From assembly GCA_023146545.1 (NCBI GenBank), contig JAGLBW010000033.1:1-34566 (forward strand): a stretch of DNA of 34,566 bases. Direction: 5' to 3'. A program made the translations under genes and the position numbers. This DNA is from Cocleimonas sp. (GTDB lineage Bacteria > Pseudomonadota > Gammaproteobacteria > Thiotrichales > Thiotrichaceae). Shown here in pieces: positions 22,024 through 31,256 of the stretch. Under the pieces are notes generated by a model. It had not been told where the DNA came from and did no database searches. It was given only the letters and a program-made list of their open reading frames with translations. Numbering within the stretch: the first letter of the stretch is position 1; each line of letters opens with the position of its first letter.

Positions 22024-23900
22024 TGGCTTATAAGACTATTGTTGAAGACAATATTGATCTGCTTGTTGCAGGTGCTGGCTTAGGTGGTACTGGTGCTGCT
22101 TTTGAAGCGAGATTTTGGGGAAAAGATAAGAAAATTGTTATTGCTGAAAAAGCAAACATTGACCGATCTGGTGCAGTAGCGCAGGGACTTTACGCGATTA
22201 ACTGTTATATGGGTACGCGTTTCGGTGAGAATAATCCTGAAGATCATGTACGTTATGCGCGTATGGATTTAATGGGTATGGTTCGGGAAGATTTGTTATT
22301 TGATATGGCACGTCACGTTGATTCAACGGTTCACCAGTTTGAAGACTGGGGCATGCCGATTATGAAGAATCAAGAAACGGGTGCTTATCTTCGTGAAGGT
22401 CGTTGGCAGATTATGATTCATGGTGAATCTTATAAGCCAATGGTTGCAGAAGCGGCTAAGAAGTCTGCTGATAAGGTGTTTAATCGTATCTGTGTTACTC
22501 ATTTGTTGATGGATGAGTCTCAAGAAAACCGTGTGGCAGGTGCTGTTGGGTTTAACGTGCGGACAGGTAACTATCACGTCTTTAAATCAAAGACAGTTGT
22601 TGTTGGTGCGGGTGGTGCTTCAAATATCTATAAGCCTCGTTCAGTGGGTGAAGGCGCAGGTCGTGTTTGGTATGCACCGTGGTCATCAGGTTCTGCTTAT
22701 GGTCTTATGATCGAAGCGGGCGCAAAAATGACGCAAATGGAGAACAAAATTGTTCTTGCTCGTTTTAAAGATGGTTATGGCCCTGTTGGCGCTTATTTCT
22801 TACACCTTAAAACCTACACACAAAACTGTGATGGTGAAGAGTATGAATCAAAGTGGTTTCCAGAGCTTACAAAAATGGTGGGCAAGGAATATCTGGATAC
22901 AGAAAACCAGCATTTCTCTCATAAGCCAATTCCTACCTGTTTACGTAACCATGCGTTCATCAATGAGGTGAATTCAGGTAAAGGTCCTATTCACATGGTG
23001 ACGATGGAAGCTTTCCAAGATCCGCATCTTGAAGAAATTGGTTGGCATAACTTCTTGGGCATGACGGTTGGTCAAGCCGTGCTTTGGGCATCAAATGATG
23101 TTGATCCTAAACACGAAAACCCAGAGTTAACAACATCTGAGCCTTATGTCATGGGTTCTCACGCGACAGGTTGTGGCGCATGGTGTTCTGGTCCTGAAGA
23201 TGTTTCTCCTGATGAGTATTTCTGGGGTTATAACCGAATGACAACAGTACATGGTCTCTTTGGTTGTGGTGATGCTGTTGGTGGAACACCTCACGCGTTC
23301 TCATCAGGTTCCTTTACGGAAGGTCGTTTAGCGGCTAAAGCTGCTATTCAATATATCAATGATGGCAAAGCAGAAGGTATTACAGTAACCAGTGCTCAGA
23401 TTGATAAGCGTCGTGAAGAAATTTATAAGCCGATGGAAACATACAAGGTTTATCGCAATCACATCACAGCGGGTTCGGTTAATCCTTATTACATCAACCC
23501 AAGACAAGGTCTGGATCGTCTACAGAAGATGATGGATGAGTATTGTGGTGGTGTTACGGTAAGTTATATGACCAATGAGAAATTATTGAATATTGGTCTT
23601 AAAAAACTTGGTGTGCTTGCTGATGATTGGGATGGCGGTATCGCGGCTGAAGATATTCATGAATTACTACGTGCATGGGAATTAAAGCACCGCATATTGA
23701 CTTCTGAATCAGTGATGCAACATACCTTATTCCGCAAAGAAACACGTTGGCCTGGTTATTATTATCGCGGTGATCACATGAAGCTTGATGATAATGAATG
23801 GCATGTATTAACAGTATCTCGTCGTGATCCTGATACAGGTAAGTACACGATGGAAAAAGCACCACTTTATCACTTGATTGGTGAAGAAGATGAGAAGTAA
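22023..23900 (+). CDS. aprA: AprA, flavoprotein alpha subunit of dissimilatory APS reductase
   Basis: This 625-residue FAD enzyme of the fumarate reductase/succinate dehydrogenase flavoprotein family interconverts APS and sulfite plus AMP. The dinucleotide-binding motif GAGLGG is at 17-22, and the AprA-specific stretches WYAPWSSGSAYGLM and MGSHATGCGAWCSGPEDVSP are clear. The C-terminal part (RWPGYYYRGDHMKLDD) is typical of the family. The length is normal and I see no frameshift. Partners are AprB and AprM in the same operon. The gene for ATP sulfurylase, which usually acts next in the sulfur-oxidation path, is not in this window. Confidence 0.97.
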   Translation: MAYKTIVEDNIDLLVAGAGLGGTGAAFEARFWGKDKKIVIAEKANIDRSGAVAQGLYAINCYMGTRFGENNPEDHVRYARMDLMGMVREDLLFDMARHVDSTVHQFEDWGMPIMKNQETGAYLREGRWQIMIHGESYKPMVAEAAKKSADKVFNRICVTHLLMDESQENRVAGAVGFNVRTGNYHVFKSKTVVVGAGGASNIYKPRSVGEGAGRVWYAPWSSGSAYGLMIEAGAKMTQMENKIVLARFKDGYGPVGAYFLHLKTYTQNCDGEEYESKWFPELTKMVGKEYLDTENQHFSHKPIPTCLRNHAFINEVNSGKGPIHMVTMEAFQDPHLEEIGWHNFLGMTVGQAVLWASNDVDPKHENPELTTSEPYVMGSHATGCGAWCSGPEDVSPDEYFWGYNRMTTVHGLFGCGDAVGGTPHAFSSGSFTEGRLAAKAAIQYINDGKAEGITVTSAQIDKRREEIYKPMETYKVYRNHITAGSVNPYYINPRQGLDRLQKMMDEYCGGVTVSYMTNEKLLNIGLKKLGVLADDWDGGIAAEDIHELLRAWELKHRILTSESVMQHTLFRKETRWPGYYYRGDHMKLDDNEWHVLTVSRRDPDTGKYTMEKAPLYHLIGEEDEK

Positions 23901-23929
23901 ACACTAGTCACACTAGTTTTTATTGATCT

Positions 23930-23960
23930 AAAAAGACTAGCAATATTTGCTGGTCTTTTT
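23930..23960 (+). terminator. Rho-independent terminator of the apr operon
   Basis: AAAAAGACTAGCAA (23930-23943) pairs with TTGCTGGTCTTTTT (23947-23960): 14 bp including one G-T pair, a 3-base loop and a run of seven T residues. It lies 30 bases after the aprA stop. The A and T tracts on both sides mean it could work in both directions. The rest of the spacer to 24202 shows no gene. Confidence 0.85.
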
Positions 23961-24201
23961 TTATTTTATGCTTAAGTGTTTTTCTTATTCTAGTTAAAGC
24001 TTGATAGATAACGTGATCATACGTTTTTCTGATCAAATCGAATGAGTATTCGCTTGTCAATACTACTGATATTTTCCATGAGAATCCGTTCGCTATAGAA
24101 TAGTTGCCCGTCTCATTTAAAGGTATATCGATAGGTTAATTCGCTGAAGGCTAATTAACTCAAATTAGAAACATTTTAAGTAACCTAATATTGGAATTGT
24201 T

Positions 24202-24552
24202 ATGAATATTATTGAACTATCAGATGAAGATATATTAAAAGTTGCCAACCCTTATTGGGATGATCTTGTTAAATACTCCCATAACAAGAATTATGGTGCA
24301 TTTACTCGAAATTTTGCACATAAGATGAAGCTTGCAGCAAATGAAGTGGAAATGGGAAAGCAATTTGCAAAAAGTACGCTCACAAAAAACCTAACAAAGG
24401 AAAGAGAGTATCTCGGTATTATTCGCCGTGGTGAGCATGTTACTGTTCTTTTCAAGCAGACCAATAAAAAGAAGGCTGGCGAGTGGTTAGGTCGCCTAGT
24501 GTTAGGATTTGAAGAAGATGAAATAAAAATCTTTGGTGCGACTCTTTTTTAA
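24202..24552 (+). CDS. Small hypothetical protein, 116 residues
   Basis: The product is a soluble, charged 116-residue protein. Residues 1-60 are helical-looking (SDEDILKVANPYWDDLVKYS, then NYGAFTRNFAHKM). Residues 68-116 look like beta strands (YLGIIRRGEHVTVLFKQ, RLVLGFEEDEIKIFGATLF). This arrangement resembles a small SnoaL/NTF2-like or DUF-type enzyme-associated fold, but I cannot name a family. A FKBP-like gene follows after 21 bases, so the two are probably co-transcribed. GGA is the only ribosome-binding sequence visible before the start. Confidence 0.65.
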   Translation: MNIIELSDEDILKVANPYWDDLVKYSHNKNYGAFTRNFAHKMKLAANEVEMGKQFAKSTLTKNLTKEREYLGIIRRGEHVTVLFKQTNKKKAGEWLGRLVLGFEEDEIKIFGATLF

Positions 24553-24573
24553 TTAATTAGTTTTTTTATTGCT

Positions 24574-25080
24574 ATGACAGAAATGATACAAAAAGATAAG
24601 TTGGTCGAACTGACTTATAAAACAATTGACAAAAAAACAGAAGAAGTTCTGACCTTTATTGACTATCCCATTGCTTATATACAAGGTGATGAAAATTCAG
24701 TCTTGTCATCTGACGTGACCATTGAATTGGAAGGAAGATCAGTGGGTGATGTTATTGAAGTCCCTATTGATTGTGATCAATTGTATGGTCCTAGAGATGA
24801 ATCTTTAGTTTTTACCGACGCGATTGAAAATGTTCCTGAAGACTATCGAGAAATCGGTATGACCATTACGATGGAGAATGAAAAGGGAGACCCTAAAAAC
24901 TTTATTGTAACCCGAATGGATGATAAAACATTGACTGTGGATGGTAATAATCCTCTCTGTGGTCGAGAGGTCGTTTTTAGGCTTGAAGTGCTTTCTGTGC
25001 GAGATGCAACAGAAGAAGAAATAGCGCTGGGTGGAAAAGTTGGAGATGATCCCGATTTAGAAGAAATTCTTAATAATTAA
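24574..25080 (+). CDS. SlyD-like FKBP-type peptidyl-prolyl isomerase
   Basis: This 168-residue protein has the SlyD-type arrangement. An FKBP half (LVELTYKTIDKKTEEVL) runs to GDVIEVPIDCDQLYGPRDESL, an inserted chaperone-like flap follows (about 85-120), and the fold returns with GNNPLCGREVVFRLEVLSVRDATEEEI. The final NxPLCG-xxxxFxxxVxxVRxATxEE pattern is diagnostic. Proteins of this family catalyse cis-trans isomerisation of prolyl bonds and act as folding helpers. The His-rich metal-binding tail of E. coli SlyD is absent; the C-terminus is acidic instead (DDPDLEEIL). No Shine-Dalgarno sequence is seen, so translation may depend on the upstream gene. Confidence 0.8.
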   Translation: MTEMIQKDKLVELTYKTIDKKTEEVLTFIDYPIAYIQGDENSVLSSDVTIELEGRSVGDVIEVPIDCDQLYGPRDESLVFTDAIENVPEDYREIGMTITMENEKGDPKNFIVTRMDDKTLTVDGNNPLCGREVVFRLEVLSVRDATEEEIALGGKVGDDPDLEEILNN

Positions 25081-25111
25081 TACGCATCTCTATTTTTCAT
25101 AGGTTTACAGA

Positions 25112-25948
25112 ATGATAAACAAAGCAGTTACAATGTTTGAAACAGAGCTTTCTGAGCTAAAACAAAAAGCCACTCCGTTGCTATGGTCTTCAGCACAGGG
25201 AAATTTTGGTGCGATGCTTGTAGATTTGCAACCCTCGAATAGAGCAACTCTCAAACAATCAATAAAAGGTTTTGAAGAGGCACTTGAGGGTGTTGAGCAA
25301 AAAGAAGCACCACAAGCGTGGGCGGCGATTCAAGGTGATTTAGCGGATGCCTTGCATGCTTTGGGACAGCAAGAAAAAACAGAGCGTCTTTCGATACTGA
25401 ATGAATCAATGGAAGCCTATAAAAATGTTTTAATGGTTTGCAAACGTCAGGAAGCGCCTTTAGCTTGGGCTTCAATACTGAGCAATATTGCGATGATATT
25501 TCAACGGCAAGGTGAGCATTCAGGTGGCGGGCATACGTTGATGAAGTCGATCTCCGCTTACAATAATGCGCTAACATTAAGAACAGAGGAGGAAACGCCC
25601 CTTGAATGGGCGATGACGTTAAATAATATCGGTGTCTCCCTACAAATTTTGGCGGAGATTAAGCAAGACAGTGAGGTACTTGATGAGTCACTTCATGCGT
25701 ATGAAAAAGCGATAGAAAAGATCAAGCCAGAGCAAACCCCCCTCGGCTGGGTCACTACCCTGAGTAACTTGTACACTTTGCAACGAATTATGGCAAAAAA
25801 GACAAGTGAAATTGATTTTGCTAAAAAATCAGTTGCCAATGCAGAACGTGTTGTCGAATTCTTAACAAGTGCAAGTGATACTGAATATCTCAATCTCGCT
25901 AAAATAGAACTAGAAAAATCACAGGCGTTGCTAGAAAGCCTGAGTTAA
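25112..25948 (+). CDS. TPR-like repeat protein
   Basis: This 278-residue protein is built almost entirely of helical repeats. The motif (T/A)-P-xx-W-(A/S/V)-xx-x-xN(L/I/F) starts near residues 21, 66, 115, 162 and 209, giving units of about 45-49 residues, longer than the 34-residue TPR. Each unit has a second helix with an alternating SxxAYxxAL-type pattern (for example ISAYNNALTL, LHAYEKAIEK). Similar arrays occur in TPR proteins that scaffold protein complexes. There is no signal peptide or TM segment, so it is probably cytoplasmic. It lies 31 bases after the FKBP gene and may be part of that operon. The start ATG at 25112 has no strong ribosome-binding site. Confidence 0.75.
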   Translation: MINKAVTMFETELSELKQKATPLLWSSAQGNFGAMLVDLQPSNRATLKQSIKGFEEALEGVEQKEAPQAWAAIQGDLADALHALGQQEKTERLSILNESMEAYKNVLMVCKRQEAPLAWASILSNIAMIFQRQGEHSGGGHTLMKSISAYNNALTLRTEEETPLEWAMTLNNIGVSLQILAEIKQDSEVLDESLHAYEKAIEKIKPEQTPLGWVTTLSNLYTLQRIMAKKTSEIDFAKKSVANAERVVEFLTSASDTEYLNLAKIELEKSQALLESLS

Positions 25949-26101
25949 AGGTATTCTGGCTAAGCCCAATTCTTTTTAGTTAATTAAAGTTGCTGGTTTC
26001 TATCTGAAGATCAGTGGTCACCTTCTTTTTTTAGCTGAGCTAAAGGATGATGTTACGCTCCGTTTTCACAGGACTCTCAATCTGTTGTGCTTCTTTTGCG
26101 G

Positions 26102-26485
26102 TTATCTATCGTATTTTTGCTTCTTTGGGATTACTCCACGTACACCCCCTCTAGGGTCATCTACATCACCTTTGTAACGAGGGATGATGTGTAGGTGTAG
26201 ATGTGGAACAGATTGCCCTGCAATTTTACCGATATTAACCCCAATATTATAAGCATCGGGCTTATGTTGTTGGTCGATGACGTGTTTCATCTCGTCAATA
26301 AGCTCTAGTATCGCTATTTTTTCTTCACGACTCGCATCAAAGTATTCAGCAATATGCCGATTTGTCATGATTAAAGCATGACCAGAGCTTGCGGGATGCG
26401 TATCATAAATAGCGAAGGCTAAATCATTTTTAACAATTCTTTCATCATCGCCATCACAAAAAGGACAAAAGTTTTTTTCTGACAT
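26102..26485 (-). CDS. HIT-family nucleotide-binding hydrolase/transferase
   Basis: This 127-residue histidine-triad protein has the catalytic motif H95-L-H-L-H99 (within SVPHLHLHIIPR). Its N-terminal C7-P-F-C10 pair probably binds zinc with later ligands, and N80/N84 lie in YNIGVNIGKIAGQSVPH. HIT proteins hydrolyse or transfer nucleotides (for example dinucleoside polyphosphates or AMP-lysine adducts). The C-terminus is Gly-rich and basic (DDPRGGVRGVIPKKQK), a common feature of this subgroup. The substrate is not evident. It is convergent with the TPR-like gene, and AAGGTT lies before the start. Confidence 0.88.
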   Translation of the reverse strand: MSEKNFCPFCDGDDERIVKNDLAFAIYDTHPASSGHALIMTNRHIAEYFDASREEKIAILELIDEMKHVIDQQHKPDAYNIGVNIGKIAGQSVPHLHLHIIPRYKGDVDDPRGGVRGVIPKKQKYDR

Positions 26486-26701
26486 AGTTTGGTTAACCTT
26501 GTTTTTTATTAATCAATAGGATAAAAGCATATTTAGTTGTGCAAAATAGCGTAATTCACCATCAGTATTACGTGTTGAAGCTAGTGTTTGGAATAGGAGT
26601 ACTTGAGGAAGGGAAGTTTCGGTTATGTTGTAAAAAGGAAGGTGTGTAAAATTAGAACAGAGGAGAACCACGCGACTTTTAGGGTCGCGCAGAAGGGTGT
26701 T

Positions 26702-26863
26702 TTATGGTGCTTTAGGGGTAGTGTACTTTACCTCTGTTTGAAACGATTCCCAAATAAGATCGTATCCAACGTAACCTGTTTCTGTTGCTTTTTTCTGGCG
26801 AGTTATTAGAAGCGCAGTTTTTCCTTCAGGCACTACAGGTCTAGTTTTTGCTGGTTCACTCAT
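26702..26863 (-). CDS. Small 53-residue protein, unknown
   Basis: The ATG at 26863 is preceded by AAAGG, and the frame runs to a TAA at 26702-26704. The product starts MSEPAKTRPVVPEGKTALLI and continues with TGYVGYDLIWESFQTEV, a composition that looks protein-like. An overlapping plus-strand frame at 26603-26809 is Cys/Phe-rich and starts at a TTG, so it looks spurious. Unknown family. Confidence rests on the ribosome-binding site and the ordinary amino-acid content. Confidence 0.45.
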   Translation of the reverse strand: MSEPAKTRPVVPEGKTALLITRQKKATETGYVGYDLIWESFQTEVKYTTPKAP

Positions 26864-27363
26864 GATTTACCTTTAATAATAAATTTCCTTGATGGCCATT
26901 ATAGAAAATTATAATTTAAAACCATCTGGATACGGCTATTTTTCCATTTTTTACAATAAAAATAAAGCAATAAATAATCTTTAAATAGGCTGAATTTAGA
27001 TAATTTAAGTGTATATGCTCTGTCGGTAGCAATAGACCTTGAATGCGATGCGCTTAATATGTGCTGTTCTCTGGTTGCAAGGAGTTTACAACTTAAATTT
27101 CCATTGGTACTGTAGAATGTATTGAACTACGAGAATATTATTTTTTTAGATATAATTTATTTTGAAAACGACCAGTTAAACCCTGTCATCAAGTGACTCT
27201 GTTTTACCCTTTTTTCTGGGTGTTTTAAGTGGGGGCTTTCTCATTTGTATTGCTTAAGTCGGCGGGTTAATGTTTCTGCTTTAAGATTCTGCTGTTTTGT
27301 TACTATCAACAATATGCTAAATTGCGCATTCTTAAAAATAACTATCCAAAGCAGATTTTTACT
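26864..27363. other. 500-base AT-rich intergenic region upstream of gatC
   Basis: I see no gene. The stretch is AT-rich with several short T-runs. A weak hairpin with ACCC/GGGT arms near 27207-27223 is followed by GTTTTAAG and could be a poor terminator. The gatCAB promoter must lie here, but no clear -10/-35 pair with correct spacing is visible. Confidence 0.45.
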
Positions 27364-27651
27364 ATGTCTTTGACCATTGAAGAAGTTAAAAAAATAGCCC
27401 TCCTTGCCCGTTTAGCCCTTAATGATGACGAAGTCCAAGCGTATTCCGAAAGTCTTTCGGATATTTTTGACCTTGCGGCACAAATGAATGCGGTTGATAC
27501 CACAGGTATTGAGCCAATGGCACATCCTCAGGATATATCACAACGCTTGAGAGAAGATATTGTCACAGCAAGCGATGAGCGTGAGAAGTTTCAATCGCTT
27601 GCGCCTGCGACTGAAGCAGGATTGTATCTTATTCCTCGGGTGATCGAATAA
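27364..27651 (+). CDS. gatC: GatC, subunit C of Asp/Glu-tRNA amidotransferase
   Basis: I take the ATG at 27364 (95 residues, MSLTIEEVKKIALLARL), the normal GatC start. The frame extends to a TTG at 27322, which adds 14 unlikely residues. The family pattern is clear: LARLALNDDEV, LSDIFDLAAQMNAVDT, GIEPMAHP and a final EAGLYLIPRVIE. GatC is the small stabilising subunit that clamps GatA and GatB. The complex amidates Glu-tRNA(Gln), and sometimes Asp-tRNA(Asn), to supply glutaminyl- or asparaginyl-tRNA. It is followed by gatA (102 bases) and gatB on the same strand. Confidence 0.95.
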   Translation: MSLTIEEVKKIALLARLALNDDEVQAYSESLSDIFDLAAQMNAVDTTGIEPMAHPQDISQRLREDIVTASDEREKFQSLAPATEAGLYLIPRVIE

Positions 27652-27753
27652 CAGGAATATTGTCCGCAAACAGATGCCCTTCTACTGTAATGTAAACTTT
27701 ACTGATTGCGTCATCTGAGTTAAAAAATAGAATAAACGAGTAATACTAATACT

Positions 27754-29226
27754 ATGCACACTAAATCATTATCTGAGTTGGCAGCTGATTTAAAATCAGG
27801 CGCTTATTCCAGTGTTGAATTAACACAATATTTTCTTGATCGTATCAACCGTTATAATACAGCTTTAAATGCTTTTATTACGGTGACTGATGAATCGGCT
27901 TTAAGCAGGGCGAAAGCGGCGGATGAACAGATTGCCGCAGGATCAGCGGGTGCTTTAACGGGTATTCCTCTGGCATATAAAGATATTTTTTGTACCGATG
28001 GTGTGCGAACTTCAGCAGGCTCTAAAATGCTGGATAATTTTATTGCACCTTATAATGCAACCGTGGTTGAAAAACTTAATCAGGCAGGGATGCCGATGTT
28101 GGGTAAAACCAATATGGATGAGTTTGCAATGGGGTCGTCGAATGAAAATTCTTATTATGGTGTGGTAAAAAACCCGTGGGATTTAGCACGTATCCCTGGT
28201 GGTTCTTCGGGCGGTAGCGCCGCAACGGTCGCGGCACGTTTATCACCTGTGGCAACGGGTACGGATACGGGAGGGTCGATTCGGCAACCTGCGGCAATGA
28301 CAGGGATTACAGGAATCAAGCCGACTTATGGACGGGTGTCACGTTTTGGGATGATTGCTTATGCTTCTAGCCTTGATCAAGGCGGTGTTTTTGGAACGTC
28401 TGCGGAGGATTGTGCTTTAGTCTTAACCGCGATGTCAGGGTTTGATGAGAAAGATTCCACCAGCGCGGAACACGCCGTTCCTGATTTTAGTGCGAGCTTA
28501 AAGGATTCTTTAGCAGGTTTGAAGATCGGCTTACCCAAAGAGTATTTTGAGGAAGGTTTGGATGCTCAGGTGGAAAAATCTATTCAAGAGGCGATTGAAG
28601 CGTATCGGAAGATGGGTGCGGAAATCATTGAGATCAGCTTGCCAAATACCCCTTTAGCGATTCCTGCTTATTATGTGGTAGCGCCTGCGGAATGTTCGTC
28701 TAATCTGTCGCGTTTAGATGGGGTTCGTTATGGTTATCGCTGTGAGAATGCGAAAGATTTGACTGATCATTATATGCGCTCACGCGGTGAAGCGTTTGGT
28801 GTGGAAGTGAAACGACGTATTATGGTGGGAACGTATGCCTTATCCGCAGGGTATTACGATGCTTATTATTTAAAGGCACAGCAGATTCGACGTTTGATCA
28901 GTGAAGATTTTCAAAAAGCATTTGAAACGGTTGATGTGATTATGGGGCCTGTTGCACCAAATACTGCGTTTAAAATTGGTGAGAAATCAGATGATCCTGT
29001 CGGAATGTACCTTTCTGATATTTATACGATTTCAGTTAACTTGGCTGGTTTGCCTGCGATGTCGTTACCTGTGGCATCGGTAAATAATTTACCCGTTGGC
29101 TTACAAATTATTGGTAATTATTTTGATGAGGCTAAAATGCTGAATATTGCGCATCAATATCAACAAGTCAGTGATCATCATCAACAAATCCCGACGGCTT
29201 TTGACGTAACGAGAGGAGGAGAATAA
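27754..29226 (+). CDS. gatA: GatA, amidase subunit of Asp/Glu-tRNA amidotransferase
   Basis: This 490-residue member of the amidase-signature family releases ammonia from glutamine for GatB. The catalytic triad is visible: K76 in LAYKDIF, the cis-Ser S151 in GGSSGGS, and the nucleophile S175 in [11 protein letters not shown]. The Arg used to recognise glutamine lies in the later [16 protein letters not shown] region. Length and motif order match GatA throughout and no frameshift is seen. The stop is three bases from the gatB start, so the two genes are coupled. Expression together with gatC (102 bases upstream) is expected. Confidence 0.97.
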   Translation: MHTKSLSELAADLKSGAYSSVELTQYFLDRINRYNTALNAFITVTDESALSRAKAADEQIAAGSAGALTGIPLAYKDIFCTDGVRTSAGSKMLDNFIAPYNATVVEKLNQAGMPMLGKTNMDEFAMGSSNENSYYGVVKNPWDLARIPGGSSGGSAATVAARLSPVATGTDTGGSIRQPAAMTGITGIKPTYGRVSRFGMIAYASSLDQGGVFGTSAEDCALVLTAMSGFDEKDSTSAEHAVPDFSASLKDSLAGLKIGLPKEYFEEGLDAQVEKSIQEAIEAYRKMGAEIIEISLPNTPLAIPAYYVVAPAECSSNLSRLDGVRYGYRCENAKDLTDHYMRSRGEAFGVEVKRRIMVGTYALSAGYYDAYYLKAQQIRRLISEDFQKAFETVDVIMGPVAPNTAFKIGEKSDDPVGMYLSDIYTISVNLAGLPAMSLPVASVNNLPVGLQIIGNYFDEAKMLNIAHQYQQVSDHHQQIPTAFDVTRGGE

Positions 29227-29228
29227 TC

Positions 29229-30662
29229 ATGGAATGGGAAACAGTAATTGGGTTAGAAATTCATGCTCAATTGATGACACAATCAAAAATCTTCTCAGGC
29301 TCTTCCATTGCTTATGGTGCAGAACCGAATACGCAAGCTAATGTCGTTGATCTAGCCTTACCTGGTGTGCTACCAGTGTTAAATGTTGAAGCCGTACGTA
29401 TGGCGGTGAAGTTTGGCTTGGGAATTAATGCACCTGTTTCACAGCGTTCGGTGTTTGCACGTAAAAACTATTTTTATCCTGATCTACCGCAAGGGTATCA
29501 AATCAGTCAATTCGATTTGCCGATTGTTGAAAAAGGGCATATTGATATTCTTCTGGACGATGGCGGTGTTAAATGCATAGGAATCACCCGTGCTCATTTA
29601 GAGCAGGATGCTGGAAAATCACTGCATGAAGATTTTGCTGGGATGACAGGGATTGATTTGAACCGTGCGGGGACACCATTACTAGAAATTGTCTCCGAAC
29701 CTGATATGAGCAACGCAAAAGAAGCGGTAGCTTATATGAAAAAGATTCATGCGTTAGTGCAATATCTAGAAATTTGTGATGGTAATTTGCAGGAAGGCTC
29801 TTTCCGTTGTGATGCTAATGTTTCGGTACGTCCTAAAGGACAGAAGGAACTGGGTACACGCGCTGAGTTGAAAAATATTAACTCGTTCCGTTTTGTTGAG
29901 CGTGCGATTAATATCGAGGTTCAACGCCAGATTGATATTATCGAAGAGGGTGGAACGGTGGTTCAAGAAACCCGTTTGTTTGATCCTGATAAAGACGAAA
30001 CCCGTTCGATGCGTTCCAAGGAAGAAGCTAATGATTACCGCTACTTCCCAGACCCTGATTTATTGCCTGTACGGATTAGTGATGACTTTATTGAAGCGAT
30101 TCGTGCCACTTTGCCTGAGTTGCCCGAAGCTAAAAAACAACGTTTTATAACACGCTATGGCTTGAGCGATTATGATGCTGAGGTGCTAACATCCCATCGT
30201 GCCTTAAGTGATTATTATGATCAGGTTGCGAGAGAAAGCAACCAAGCTAAACTTGCCGCAAACTGGGTGATGGGTAATTTATCAGGGGCTTTAAATAAAG
30301 CCAATCTTGAGATTAAAGCATCCCCAATTAGCGCGAAGCAATTAGCCGATATGATTAAGCGTATTGCTGATAACACGATTTCAGGGAAGATTGCTAAAGA
30401 TGTATTTGAAGCGATATGGCAAGGGGAGGGCGATGCCGATGGTATTATTGAGAAAAAAGGCTTAAAACAAATTACCGATACGGGGGCAATTGAAGGGATG
30501 ATTGATGAAATCATTGCCAATAATCCGCAACAAGTGGAAATGTTTCGTTCAGGTAAAGAAAAGATTTTAGGCTTTTTTGTTGGGCAAGTGATGAAAGCTT
30601 CAAGAGGAAAAGCTAATCCTGCACAGGTTAATCAGTTATTGCGCGAAAAGCTAAAGGGCTAA
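29229..30662 (+). CDS. gatB: GatB, tRNA-binding subunit of Asp/Glu-tRNA amidotransferase
   Basis: This 477-residue GatB phosphorylates the acyl group of mischarged Glu-tRNA(Gln) and accepts ammonia from GatA. The start is [15 protein letters not shown], followed by the family motifs [40 protein letters not shown] and [14 protein letters not shown]-like [12 protein letters not shown], all at the expected order and spacing. A tail domain of about 150 residues (YqeY-like, from roughly 330) ends in [20 protein letters not shown] before the ATG is a good ribosome-binding site, only 3 bases after the gatA stop. Convergent with the YcgL-family gene. Confidence 0.97.
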   Translation: MEWETVIGLEIHAQLMTQSKIFSGSSIAYGAEPNTQANVVDLALPGVLPVLNVEAVRMAVKFGLGINAPVSQRSVFARKNYFYPDLPQGYQISQFDLPIVEKGHIDILLDDGGVKCIGITRAHLEQDAGKSLHEDFAGMTGIDLNRAGTPLLEIVSEPDMSNAKEAVAYMKKIHALVQYLEICDGNLQEGSFRCDANVSVRPKGQKELGTRAELKNINSFRFVERAINIEVQRQIDIIEEGGTVVQETRLFDPDKDETRSMRSKEEANDYRYFPDPDLLPVRISDDFIEAIRATLPELPEAKKQRFITRYGLSDYDAEVLTSHRALSDYYDQVARESNQAKLAANWVMGNLSGALNKANLEIKASPISAKQLADMIKRIADNTISGKIAKDVFEAIWQGEGDADGIIEKKGLKQITDTGAIEGMIDEIIANNPQQVEMFRSGKEKILGFFVGQVMKASRGKANPAQVNQLLREKLKG

Positions 30663-30732
30663 CCTACGACCGTTACGACTAATAATGTGTGTGAATTTCA
30701 ACAGTGGATGCCTTGTGCAGGTTATTCGCTGT

Positions 30733-31041
30733 TTAGAATCCTTGTAGGTTAGCGTTCATTTCACCATCATTATCTGATTGGTAACCGTTGGGTGGCATTT
30801 GTAAAAAGAAACCATTATCACGTAGGTTACGCATGACCTCACTGGCTTCATAGCGCAACAGTTTACGCTCTGTTGTTAGCTTAAATTCAAAAGAAAACTC
30901 AACTTGACCGACGAGTTTTAATAAAGACTCAGGGACAGCCGAGAATTGATCTTTTTCGGGTAAGTACAAATACATTTCGTGGTTTTTCTTACTGCGATAA
31001 ACAAAGCAAAGCATCGAGGGTAGCGAAGTGGAGTCTGTCAT
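30733..31041 (-). CDS. ycgL: YcgL-domain protein
   Basis: This 102-residue member of the YcgL family (DUF709) shows CFVYRSKKNHEMYLYLPEKD near the start, then VPESLLKLVG, the LTTERKLLRYEASEVMRNL segment, and the conserved GFFLQMPPNGY. YcgL proteins are small soluble proteins restricted mainly to gammaproteobacteria; their function is not established. The C-terminal tail (QSDNDGEMNANLQGF) is poorly conserved. The gene is convergent with gatB, with 70 bases between them. A perfect 10-bp inverted repeat (30658-30667 with 30744-30753) joins the two gene ends. Confidence 0.88.
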   Translation of the reverse strand: MTDSTSLPSMLCFVYRSKKNHEMYLYLPEKDQFSAVPESLLKLVGQVEFSFEFKLTTERKLLRYEASEVMRNLRDNGFFLQMPPNGYQSDNDGEMNANLQGF

Positions 31042-31256
31042 AAGGTTTGATTCTCTGGCTTTGCATAAAGGAGCGCTTGACTAAAAATGACACCACAGTC
31101 GTGCTGAGGTACGAAGTGCATCAAAACGGTTAATACACGCCCTAATCAACCTACCCTACGATAATATGATCTCGGTGTTTTCTGTGGTGTTATCTTTAGT
31201 TTTATTGCGCAGAATTATTCTGCGCTTCTTGATATTGTCCTATCTCAGATAGGTTG

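Noticed and set aside
22323-22577. 84-residue minus-strand frame inside aprA
   Set aside because: It is entirely antisense to a highly conserved enzyme.
26031-26044. TTTAGC-TGA-GCTAAA mini-palindrome after the TPR gene
   Set aside because: The stem is only 6 bp and the T-run precedes it on the plus strand, so it does not form a terminator in either direction.
26603-26809. 68-residue plus-strand frame
   Set aside because: It starts at a TTG, is Cys/Phe-rich, and overlaps a better-supported small gene on the other strand.
30658-30753. Perfect 10-bp inverted repeat joining the ends of gatB and the YcgL gene
   Set aside because: The arms (GCTAACCTAC and its complement) lie largely in coding sequence and are 76 bases apart without a T-run; a terminator is not convincing.
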